Assembly: GCA_023135155.1 (NCBI GenBank)
Contig: JAGLTR010000068.1
Location: 1 to 41,237 of the forward strand
Reading direction: 5' to 3'
Length of the DNA: 41,237 nucleotides
DNA from: Gammaproteobacteria bacterium
Lineage (GTDB): Bacteria; Pseudomonadota; Gammaproteobacteria; UBA9339
The notes below the pieces were generated by a model, which saw nothing but the letters and a program-made list of their open reading frames with translations, did no database searches and was not told where the DNA came from. Below are positions 21,701 to 28,511 of this stretch, one piece after another. Within the stretch, counting starts at the first letter, position 1, and the number at the start of each line of letters is the position of its first letter. The position numbers and the translations under genes were made by a program.

Positions 21701-22711
21701 AATTTGTATTGGGTCGGTGGTGCCTTTGTTGATATTTATTATGCATGTCAAAGTCAGTCGCAACCAAAAGTAAACGATATTGATTTAGTGAGCTCTATGT
21801 CGCTCTTCGCGTTACAACAGAAAATTGGTGGCGAGCTAATTCCAGCAAGGATTCCCGTCTTGCAATTAAATATTGATGGAGTGCCAGTAGAGATAAGTTA
21901 TCTTGCCTGTGAGCAACATGAGAGCTTTGAACAGAGGGTATTACGTTCTTTGCGTGAGCGAGATATCACTATGGGGGCTATTGCCTATTCACTAAAAGAC
22001 GAAACTTTCATAGACGCAAGCACAGGCATTGATGATTTGCTGAATGGGCGTGTGCATTGTTCGTCGCAACAATTGTTAAAGGATCCTTTGCAGATATTGC
22101 GCGTAATACGTTATCTAGGTAAATATCGTAGTTTTGTATTAAGTGAGGCGCTACAGAAGTTGTTTGTAAATACTTCTTCTAAAAACGTTAAGGATTCTGT
22201 GCGTACGCTTAGTTCCGCGTGTGTGGCTACTGCGTTTAGTCACTTATTATTTAGTGGTTGTGCGTTTAAATATTGGTGTATTGCGCGTGAGCATAAAATT
22301 TTCCCACTGTATTTTGCGTTGTTATCTGTCAATCATGGTAGTGATGATTTTAAAGGGTTTTTGCAGCTGTTCTGGACTGATAAGAATAGGTATCTGAATG
22401 ATGCTCTGTATAAGTTGGATCAATCGATTCGTAAACATGAGATTGTTAATAACTCGGAGCGCTATAGGGCCTATTATGACTTTGCGTTAAATATTGTAGA
22501 TAGGTATCTCCAGTATGTTGGTGCTTTCTTTAATCAACAAGACGCAGAGGCGATTGGTAGGACACTTTTCTGTTTGCTTGGCGCGCCTAAATTTGATGAT
22601 GCTGCCGAAACGTATAGAGATGAGTTTAGCAAAGAGGTTTGCGCCAAATTACAAGGGTTATACAGTTCGCCATCAATATCCTATATGCATGCTTATCCAG
22701 TATTAGGGTAG
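18752..22711 (+). CDS. Large protein with C-terminal poly(A) polymerase/CCA-transferase-like nucleotidyltransferase domain; candidate effector
   Basis: The 1319-residue protein begins with GTG and has no clear ribosome binding site, so the start is uncertain. Residues 1-620 are alpha-helical and match nothing I recognise. A lysine-rich stretch at about 622-640 (PKKATAAKRGKRKQKK) looks like a nuclear localisation signal. Helical and coiled-coil segments (about 665-895) and an acidic Ser/Asp/Gly linker (about 900-935) follow. The C-terminal part holds WVGGAFVD (Gly989-Gly990), the metal-binding NDIDLV pair Asp1009 and Asp1011, and DPLQILRVIRYLGKY, all signatures of class II poly(A) polymerase/tRNA nucleotidyltransferases. 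The usual Arg-Asp after the Gly pair reads Val-Asp. Housekeeping pcnB or cca proteins are about 400-470 residues, so this is not one of them. Size, composition and the co-occurring Dot/Icm genes suggest a translocated effector, but this is inference. Confidence 0.65.
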   Translation: MFEKSRKEFKLLEKESFSLSGALMQELGGSGFTDYFERLKQTSVAYFSFPVLHDRKQNLIYASLEERSIHYKKLQNIFLDLLKRHEYEVTALPKFAQQDVDDSLCYFTLLLELNNLLLQRYKENAQNDNLTQKVLRAQRFLKIIRKKSFILLAYWKFTNILIESHMRRREFSCAAVVYKRFTGVIKQEQQQHKDSISWLEEMTEDCAAQVPVLQVDEAKYRSAIFWLQEYSQNCLDGQRASEQQDNQYIAVRDWFREETRRRFMPTNGGEAARATWKNLSDQEIPVPIINSEAKEPARFYIFERIKSYSDVLLVLDAVSLVLRDSMLSRAPKIKLPGIADKLKMEQITQACEKCDAIMNSSMLEVIDPLVREMTLLRTNDHAQALAHTQVSAFINSVIDIPRAHMAYGKGLLAEQMVWLMIRLQKALRSVPLTPSLHAFWDAHGQDFMAISRAGPQDLGEITELLNKLLSIQQTAIYLNDLNFATVDLLFSVVADYVWKLIKQNEVEFDLERCLSWLRNINYAVTGKVLDGFLDSASVERLQDESRSDSGDVIATIDFYLENSSETMETKQKLQAYIEYIRNWCVFITQLVVLHGERIRLVLPEPQAPQLEEIVATKPVGSTPKKATAAKRGKRKQKKIIVEHSEPVQIEVLPVVENVLPEPAIKELLRARLDSASKQVWVSQERLLSDPENDIEIQTYVDELDTVIKDAPAGKKYSHLRQEARSHIAKLRCMQRIIILRKESYSELDIHSDLNDVVTKFNQYTKLMAQLTADGLAEDAITSNQKNEPYSTYVELHKKWQGLFQKIFKIKYQSLHKKSRNAQQLLAALKEQFDDSKNDFEQLTFQLDICEQSLALFHAELSPIIESAANKMIQGFAELEVQYQQQQNGIKSYREQLVQRSTRLSSESDGYFDSSPIESGDGSDYDADTSDVGEEKVVSRDANRFSHFFPVLSQVAKQRLESLLQSVFWYLNHHQNIAQLLSAYNLYWVGGAFVDIYYACQSQSQPKVNDIDLVSSMSLFALQQKIGGELIPARIPVLQLNIDGVPVEISYLACEQHESFEQRVLRSLRERDITMGAIAYSLKDETFIDASTGIDDLLNGRVHCSSQQLLKDPLQILRVIRYLGKYRSFVLSEALQKLFVNTSSKNVKDSVRTLSSACVATAFSHLLFSGCAFKYWCIAREHKIFPLYFALLSVNHGSDDFKGFLQLFWTDKNRYLNDALYKLDQSIRKHEIVNNSERYRAYYDFALNIVDRYLQYVGAFFNQQDAEAIGRTLFCLLGAPKFDDAAETYRDEFSKEVCAKLQGLYSSPSISYMHAYPVLG

Positions 22712-22757
22712 AATCGCAAGATGCTGTGACGATGGCGACTTTTAATTCATAATCAGC

Positions 22758-22763
22758 TAGAAT
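22758..22763 (+). promoter_or_regulatory. -10 box of tamB, predicted leaderless start
   Basis: TAGAAT, then six bases (GCGTCC), then the tamB ATG at 22770. There is no ribosome binding site. It suggests tamB is transcribed on its own and not only by read-through from tamA. Confidence 0.4.
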
Positions 22764-22769
22764 GCGTCC

Positions 22770-25205
22770 ATGCTTAAGTTGCGGCGAAAACTTTCTATCC
22801 TAGCTCTCTTCGTTATTCTGTTGATTGCGTTTTTTTATTATCTTTTAGCGACAACATCTGGTTTGCATCTAGTTGTGCGGACGGTTAATAAGTTTGCGCC
22901 TAAAATCATTGTTGCAACTAATCTCCAGGGGGCCTTGATTGGGCCGATCTCTGCTACGCAAATTGATGTGCATGCTGGGGAGCAGGAATATTCTTTCCAG
23001 AATTTGCAGTTTGACTGGTCGCCAAAAGACTTATTGTTAAGCAAGCTTACTATTACCAAGCTCAGCGCTAATAACATTACGATTAAAATCCCGCCAGAAG
23101 AAAAAGTTCAGCAGCAAAAGTTTAATTTACAGAAGTTTATTCAAGGTTTGCGTTTGCCGGTGCGTTTGAATATTAGCGGCGTTAAATTACAAAACATTGT
23201 GATTGCCCAAACGGCAAAACAACGGCCGATAATTATTAACAGCGTTAATCTCGATGTGACTACAGGTAAAGCACGCATTAAGGCTGTTAATTTAAATGTA
23301 TTAGCCAGAAATGCTCGGCTTTCTCTCACAGGATCGACTGCGCAACAATACAATTTTAAACTACAGGCTAATATTGCGAATGTTGGTGAATTTCTATCTA
23401 CTGCCAAAGGACGCATTAATATAAGTGGCTCATTAACTGGAACCACTGGCAAGAAAAATAGTAAGTTAATCGGACATATTGCTATTAATAATTTTCGTTA
23501 TAAGGGATTAACAATCGCGCAAATCAATACTGATATGCAGGTTAATATTGCGGACAAAGAGGTATCACATTTTACTTTGCGTGTGCGTCGTGTTGCAGTT
23601 GGAAATTATTTGATTAGACAGTTGGGTTTAAATGGCGATGTCAGTGTCACCTCTCTACGGCCATCGAATCCTGCGGCGCGTTTAGATTTACGTTTACTGC
23701 CAACACAAATATTGTTAATCAGCGATAGTCAGCAGCATGCGATTAATTTAAGCGGTGGTGAGTTTACTGCTATGGTGCAGGGTAAGCGGCTTGTCTCTTC
23801 TTTGCGGTTAGTGCCGTTGCATGAGGCAGCACTGAATGCGAGATTTGCGGTTGATAAGTATAAGGCGCTGCGTGGTAAGGTAGAATGGCATACTAAAAAA
23901 CTTGCTTTCTTACCGCTGTTGTTACCTAAGTTGCAGAAAGTGAATGGCCAGTTAGATGCTGATTTCATGTTAGGTGGGACTATTGCCAAGCCACAAATTA
24001 TTGGCACAGCGCAATTAAAAAATGCTAGTGCTACGATCCCATCGTTGAATTTAAATCTTAAACATATAGCAATCATGGTTAAGGGTAATTTGTCAGGTCT
24101 AACCTATTCCGCTCAGATGCAGTCTAACCGTGGGTCTTTGGCGATTAATGGTAAAACTGAGTTAGCAAAAACGGGCGCCCCTACGTTGATTACTATTAAT
24201 GGTGAGAATTTCCGCGTTATTGATAACGATAAAATTCAGGTCGATGTTTCGCCATCATTAAAAATAACTTTCCGTGATCATAATTTACACATAGATGGGA
24301 CGGTTTATATTCCGAAAGCGGAACTTAGAAAACTTAATTTTGGTGGCACAGAGACTTTGCCTGGTGATGTGGTTTTTGTGAATAAAAAGCAGCAGGATCT
24401 TTTTGTTAAACGGTCGGTTCTGAAAGTTTATAGCAGCATTAAATTAGTGTTAGGTGATAGTGTGCATATTAATGCCATGAACGCTAATGGTGATTTGCAC
24501 GGGGTTTTACAGATTACTGATAAACCTGATAGTGGCACGACTGCTACGGGCCAGATTTATTTGAAGAACGGTTATTATGAGATTAGCGGCAAAAAACTGC
24601 ATATTAGTACTGGACAGTTAACGTTTACAGGCGGGCCAGTTGATAATCCGTTAGTAAATTTAGCGGCGATACGTACGGTGCAGTCAGCTGGGGGAACGAG
24701 TTTATTTGATCTTGCTGGGCGCCAAATCATCGTCGGTGTGCGAATTACGGGTAATCTTGAACATCCGAAGACTACGCTGTTTTCTGAGCCAGCGGGTATG
24801 TCGCAAGCAGATATTCTTTCGTATTTAGTGTTAGGACAATCCAGTAACGATGTTGGTGGGAACAAGGCTGGTTTGTTAATGAGTGCGGTTAGCGCACTTA
24901 ATTTTGGTGGTAGTGGAGGCCTTGGTGGTCTGGGTTCAGCGTTGAGCAATAAGTTTGGCTTCGCTGATCTTGGTATACAGTCTGGGACATCAGAAGATGA
25001 GGAAGGCAATAAAGCTTCTACAACGTCCTTTGTTTTAGGTCGCTATCTTTCCCCGTCGCTCTATGTGAGCTATAGTGTCGGCATAGTAAATGCTGTGAAT
25101 ATTTTCCGCGTACGTTATCGATTGTCGAAGAGGTGGTTTCTACAGACAGAAGCTAGTAGCGAAGGTACAGGGGTCGATGTTTTATATACAATTGATCGTA
25201 AATAA
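22770..25205 (+). CDS. tamB: TamB, inner-membrane translocation and assembly module protein (short form)
   Basis: TamB spans the periplasm as a long beta-taco groove and docks on TamA. The 811-residue protein has an N-terminal membrane anchor (about 8-30), a long beta-rich AsmA-like region, and the conserved C-terminal TamB/DUF490 domain (about 480-811) with the KLHISTGQLTFTGGP, NPLVNLAA and SYLVLGQSS blocks. It ends in the typical YTIDRK tail. E. coli TamB has about 1259 residues, so the repeat region is much shorter here; a shorter form is compatible with function, and the frame is intact. It is separated from tamA by the large nucleotidyltransferase-like gene. The ankyrin gene starts 12 bases after its stop. 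Confidence 0.88.
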   Translation: MLKLRRKLSILALFVILLIAFFYYLLATTSGLHLVVRTVNKFAPKIIVATNLQGALIGPISATQIDVHAGEQEYSFQNLQFDWSPKDLLLSKLTITKLSANNITIKIPPEEKVQQQKFNLQKFIQGLRLPVRLNISGVKLQNIVIAQTAKQRPIIINSVNLDVTTGKARIKAVNLNVLARNARLSLTGSTAQQYNFKLQANIANVGEFLSTAKGRINISGSLTGTTGKKNSKLIGHIAINNFRYKGLTIAQINTDMQVNIADKEVSHFTLRVRRVAVGNYLIRQLGLNGDVSVTSLRPSNPAARLDLRLLPTQILLISDSQQHAINLSGGEFTAMVQGKRLVSSLRLVPLHEAALNARFAVDKYKALRGKVEWHTKKLAFLPLLLPKLQKVNGQLDADFMLGGTIAKPQIIGTAQLKNASATIPSLNLNLKHIAIMVKGNLSGLTYSAQMQSNRGSLAINGKTELAKTGAPTLITINGENFRVIDNDKIQVDVSPSLKITFRDHNLHIDGTVYIPKAELRKLNFGGTETLPGDVVFVNKKQQDLFVKRSVLKVYSSIKLVLGDSVHINAMNANGDLHGVLQITDKPDSGTTATGQIYLKNGYYEISGKKLHISTGQLTFTGGPVDNPLVNLAAIRTVQSAGGTSLFDLAGRQIIVGVRITGNLEHPKTTLFSEPAGMSQADILSYLVLGQSSNDVGGNKAGLLMSAVSALNFGGSGGLGGLGSALSNKFGFADLGIQSGTSEDEEGNKASTTSFVLGRYLSPSLYVSYSVGIVNAVNIFRVRYRLSKRWFLQTEASSEGTGVDVLYTIDRK

Positions 25206-25217
25206 ATTGGTGCTGTT

Positions 25218-25523
25218 ATGAATCTTATTGATGCTGTTGTTGAAGGCGATACAAAAAAAGTAAAAGAACTGTTAGCAGGGGGCGAAGATCCCAGTTTGGT
25301 TCTTGATGCTGCGCAGGTCACTCCTTTACATTATGCGGCGCAATTTAACGCTGTGGAAATTGGCAAATTATTAATTAAGGCTGGGGCAAATATTTATGCG
25401 CGCACATCTCCAGAAGAAGAGACTCCGCTAGAAATAGCACATCTACACGATAGTAAAGAGTTTATAAAGCTATTACTGTCTCATATATTGCGAGACAAAG
25501 ATGGAGCTAATTATATTAATTAG
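25218..25523 (+). CDS. Small ankyrin-repeat protein
   Basis: The 101-residue protein carries about three ankyrin units: residues 1-30, then TPLHYAAQFNAVEIGKLLIKAGA, then TPLEIAHLHDSKEFIKLLL. It has no signal peptide or other domain. Ankyrin repeats bind proteins; many Dot/Icm effectors contain them, but small free-standing ones also serve inside bacteria. It follows tamB by 12 bases, with only a weak ribosome binding site, and its last 8 bases overlap the end of the convergent transporter gene. Function unknown. Confidence 0.78.
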   Translation: MNLIDAVVEGDTKKVKELLAGGEDPSLVLDAAQVTPLHYAAQFNAVEIGKLLIKAGANIYARTSPEEETPLEIAHLHDSKEFIKLLLSHILRDKDGANYIN

Positions 25524-26847
25524 TTTCGTCTTCTTTTTGATTTTTATTGTTTTGCCATTGTATTAAGATATAAAGCGGAATACTGCTAAATAGCACTAGT
25601 GCGGCATACATTACCCTTTCAGCACCGGCACCAATTGTTGCCCAAATAATAAAGACAAAAGCAATGGCTGATAGAATTACAGCTTGACGCATACGTTTTT
25701 TGTTGCATTTTTCTGGGTTTTTAATTAAGAGCGACACTTCGGCTACTGAGGTATAAAGATAAGGAATCAGTGTTGCTAGAACTGCTAGTAAAATAATAAA
25801 GGTAAACTGATCTACAAGGCTAGCACCATAGCGCGCAATAATTAAGATGCTCATTAGCAGGCTGGAGATTAATAAACTAAAAATAGGGGTGCCATTTTTC
25901 GAGGTTTTGGCAAATATTTTTGGAAAGAGTTTGTCTTGTGCTGTGGCCATACCAATTTGTCCCTGTAGCAAAATCCAGCCATTTAAAGCTCCTGCTGTGG
26001 CAATAATGGCGCCGATAGCAACAATCCAATCACCCCATTTGCCAAACATCAGATCAGCCGCGTAGGCAAATGGTGATGATGAGTGTGCCAGGGTGTGCAT
26101 GGGAATGATGCCCATAATTGCGACGGTGCAAAAAATATACATGATCGCGGCTAGTGAGGTACCGATCATCGTAGCACGCGGAATGTTTTTTTCTGGATTA
26201 ATGACATTGCCCGCAGGAATAGTGGCGGATTCTAAGCCGATAAATGACCAGAGAGCTAGGGTTGCAGTGGCGGTAAAGGCGGAAATGTTGCTGTGACCAC
26301 TAATATTAAAGGCATGTAGCCGGCTGAAATGCATGAAAAACATGCCGCCAGCACCAACGATTAGGAGCGGGACAAACTTTAGAATAGTTGAGACTAGTTG
26401 TACGCGGCCGGCTGCTTTGACGCCAATAATATTAATGCCGGTAAAAACCCAAATTGCAGCGAGTGAGACAATTAGCGCAGCCATAGGGTTGGTGTTAAGC
26501 GCCGGGAAAAATACCGCCAGATAGCCGATGAGAGCAACAACAACTGCCGCGTTACCAATCCAAAGAGCGACCCAATAACAGTAGGCAACTTGGAAGCCCA
26601 CAAAATCTCCGTATGCCTCATGACAGTAGGCATATGGGCCACCAGTTTTAGGACATAAATGACCTAAGCGGGCGAATATTGTCGCTAGTACTAAAGCACC
26701 GATTGTAGTGGCGATCCAGGCTACGAGGCCGATGCTGCCATAAAGGGCTAATGCTGCTGGTAAAAGGAAAATGCCGGAGCCGATGATGTTTCCGGCAACC
26801 AGTGCGGTTAAGGTCCAAAGACCTAGGCTTTTTTGTTGTGAGCTCAT
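25516..26847 (-). CDS. APC-family amino-acid permease/antiporter (AdiC/PotE-like)
   Basis: The 443-residue protein has about 12 membrane helices. The first carries GNIIGSGIF, the substrate-binding loop of APC transporters; the sixth-helix region reads ALWSFIGLESATIPAGNV, as in AdiC, PotE and CadB relatives. These proteins exchange or import amino acids or polyamines, and Legionellales depend on host amino acids. The exact substrate is not evident. It is downstream of pssA on the same strand (24-base gap), probably cotranscribed. Confidence 0.88.
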   Translation of the reverse strand: MSSQQKSLGLWTLTALVAGNIIGSGIFLLPAALALYGSIGLVAWIATTIGALVLATIFARLGHLCPKTGGPYAYCHEAYGDFVGFQVAYCYWVALWIGNAAVVVALIGYLAVFFPALNTNPMAALIVSLAAIWVFTGINIIGVKAAGRVQLVSTILKFVPLLIVGAGGMFFMHFSRLHAFNISGHSNISAFTATATLALWSFIGLESATIPAGNVINPEKNIPRATMIGTSLAAIMYIFCTVAIMGIIPMHTLAHSSSPFAYAADLMFGKWGDWIVAIGAIIATAGALNGWILLQGQIGMATAQDKLFPKIFAKTSKNGTPIFSLLISSLLMSILIIARYGASLVDQFTFIILLAVLATLIPYLYTSVAEVSLLIKNPEKCNKKRMRQAVILSAIAFVFIIWATIGAGAERVMYAALVLFSSIPLYILIQWQNNKNQKEDETN

Positions 26848-26871
26848 TATTGTTTACCTATGAAGAAAGGG

Positions 26872-27642
26872 TTATTTAACGCGAGTGATTTTTGCTTTGC
26901 GTTTACGTTTTAATTTTCGTTTTTGCCGAATTTGCCAGAGAGTTGTGACAGGACCTGATAAGGCATAAAGGAAAAATATTGTAAATAGTATTTCAGGCGG
27001 GTCAATGGCGACTAAGACTAACACCAAGACTATGAAGAGAATGGTTAAGAATGAAACATTATGTTTTAAGTTTAGATCTTTGAAGCTACGAAACCGGATG
27101 TTACTTACCATCAAAATGCCCATGAATACAGTTAGAACCGCAGCGACAATGGCGATGGGCCAGCCAGTGATGGCAAAATCAGTCGCTAGCCAAACTAAGC
27201 CAGCAAGAACACCAGCGGCAGCTGGACAAGGAATACCTTGAAAATAACGTTTGTCATGCTGGTCAAGCTGGGTGTTGAAACGCGCCAAACGCAGAGCTGT
27301 GCCGACAGTGTAAATAAAGGCTGCGAGCCAACCAATTTTCCCTAGGCTATGTAGTGACCAGCTATAGATCACAAGTGCGGGCGCAACACCAAAAGAAACC
27401 ATATCGGAAATACTATCTAATTCGGCGCCGAAAGCGGTTTGGGTGTTGGTTAAGCGCGCAACACGGCCATCTAGGCTATCCATGACCATGGCGACGAAAA
27501 TAGCAATGGCGGCAGTTCCATAAAGGCCTTTCATGCCAGCAACAACGGCATAAAAACCGGCAAAAAGCGCGCTTATTGTGAATAAGTTTGGTAGGACGTA
27601 AATCCCCCGTGGTCTGCTTTGATCTTTTTGTTTTGTATTCAT
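26872..27642 (-). CDS. pssA: CDP-diacylglycerol--serine O-phosphatidyltransferase
   Basis: This membrane enzyme makes phosphatidylserine from CDP-diacylglycerol and serine, the first step to phosphatidylethanolamine. The 256-residue protein has the CDP-alcohol phosphatidyltransferase signature DG..AR........G...D...D, seen as MDSLDGRVARLTN then FGAELDSISD, and the FGVAPA block of the PssA type. About eight hydrophobic segments are present. The C-terminus is strongly basic. The ATG lies 6 bases after a TATAAT box without a ribosome binding site, so the message may be leaderless. It is divergent from the EEP phosphodiesterase gene. Confidence 0.9.
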   Translation of the reverse strand: MNTKQKDQSRPRGIYVLPNLFTISALFAGFYAVVAGMKGLYGTAAIAIFVAMVMDSLDGRVARLTNTQTAFGAELDSISDMVSFGVAPALVIYSWSLHSLGKIGWLAAFIYTVGTALRLARFNTQLDQHDKRYFQGIPCPAAAGVLAGLVWLATDFAITGWPIAIVAAVLTVFMGILMVSNIRFRSFKDLNLKHNVSFLTILFIVLVLVLVAIDPPEILFTIFFLYALSGPVTTLWQIRQKRKLKRKRKAKITRVK

Positions 27643-27648
27643 CAGAGC

Positions 27649-27654
27649 ATTATA
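27649..27654 (-). promoter_or_regulatory. -10 box of pssA, predicted leaderless start
   Basis: On the minus strand a perfect TATAAT (27654-27649) is followed by GCTCTG and the pssA ATG at 27642. No ribosome binding site can fit in the six bases. Confidence 0.45.
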
Positions 27655-27703
27655 AACATAGGTGCTGTAATGATCTATATTATTGGTACTATTTTATGTG
27701 TCC

Positions 27704-27714
27704 TATGCTAACAT
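27704..27714 (+). promoter_or_regulatory. Extended -10 promoter of the EEP gene, predicted leaderless start
   Basis: TATGCTAACAT contains an extended -10 (TGC-TAACAT, box 27709-27714), followed by TGCCCG and the ATG at 27721. TTGGTA at 27683-27688 may be a -35. No ribosome binding site is visible. Confidence 0.4.
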
Positions 27715-27720
27715 TGCCCG

Positions 27721-28473
27721 ATGGACAAAAAGCTACGTATCTTAACCTACAATATTCATAAAGGATTTACCGCGGGTAATATTAGGTTTGTATTGCACCG
27801 CATTCGTGATGCGTTGGAAAAAACCGATGTTGATTTAGTTTTCTTGCAAGAGATTCAAGGTGAGCATACGCGTCGCGAAGAGCGTATTGCGGACTGGCCT
27901 GTAAAACCACAGTTTGAATTTTTAGCGGAAAATCTTTGGCCTCACTATGCTTATGGAAAAAATGCTTTATATCGCTTAGGACATCACGGTAATGCAATTT
28001 TAAGTAAATATCCCTTCGTGCGTTGGGAAAACATTGATGTTTCCAAACATAAACGAGCGAGTCGTAGTTTATTACACGGTGAGTTAGCTCTCCCAGGTGT
28101 AGATAAAAAAATTCATGTGATCTGCATTCATTTTGCCTTGTTTAAGACAGAGCGTAATAAACAATTGGAACGTTTAAAAGCGCGTATTTCAGCACATATC
28201 GCTGACGATGAGCCGTTAATTATTGCTGGTGACTTTAATGACTGGCGCGGTAACGCTGAACGTTTCTTGGAAATCGAATTAAATTTGCATGAGGCGTTTA
28301 AGACGTTACAGGGCCACCATGCAAAAACGTTTCCGTCGTGGAAACCAAAATTGCCTGTTGATCGCATTTATTATCGAAATATAGAGCTCTTAGATTGCAC
28401 GCGTCTTGCTAAAGCGCCCTGGCGCACGTTGTCTGATCATGTGCCTTTGGTCGCAGACTTCGTTTTAATATAA
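27721..28473 (+). CDS. Endonuclease/exonuclease/phosphatase (EEP) family protein
   Basis: The 250-residue protein has the complete EEP metal-dependent phosphodiesterase fold: TYNIHKG (Asn near 11), FLQEIQ (catalytic Glu near 43), GHHGNAILSK, the ICIHFAL histidine, AGDFNDW, and the C-terminal LSDHVPLVADF. No signal peptide is present. In enterobacteria the related YbhP neighbours a cardiolipin synthase; here pssA is divergent next to it, which hints at a phospholipid-linked role. Substrates of the family range from DNA to phosphoinositides and sphingomyelin, so the activity is open. Confidence 0.85.
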   Translation: MDKKLRILTYNIHKGFTAGNIRFVLHRIRDALEKTDVDLVFLQEIQGEHTRREERIADWPVKPQFEFLAENLWPHYAYGKNALYRLGHHGNAILSKYPFVRWENIDVSKHKRASRSLLHGELALPGVDKKIHVICIHFALFKTERNKQLERLKARISAHIADDEPLIIAGDFNDWRGNAERFLEIELNLHEAFKTLQGHHAKTFPSWKPKLPVDRIYYRNIELLDCTRLAKAPWRTLSDHVPLVADFVLI

Positions 28474-28511
28474 CAAGTAATTACTGATTTAGTTCATTGA
28501 ATGGGTGGCTT

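Noticed and set aside
18752-22711. Housekeeping poly(A) polymerase (pcnB) or CCA-transferase (cca)
   Set aside because: The protein is about three times too long, the Arg-Asp after the Gly pair is changed, and the domain is at the C-terminus after a 980-residue unknown region.
24575-25009. 144-codon open frame antisense to tamB
   Set aside because: It lies wholly inside the conserved TamB C-terminal domain and has shadow-like Pro/Ser composition.
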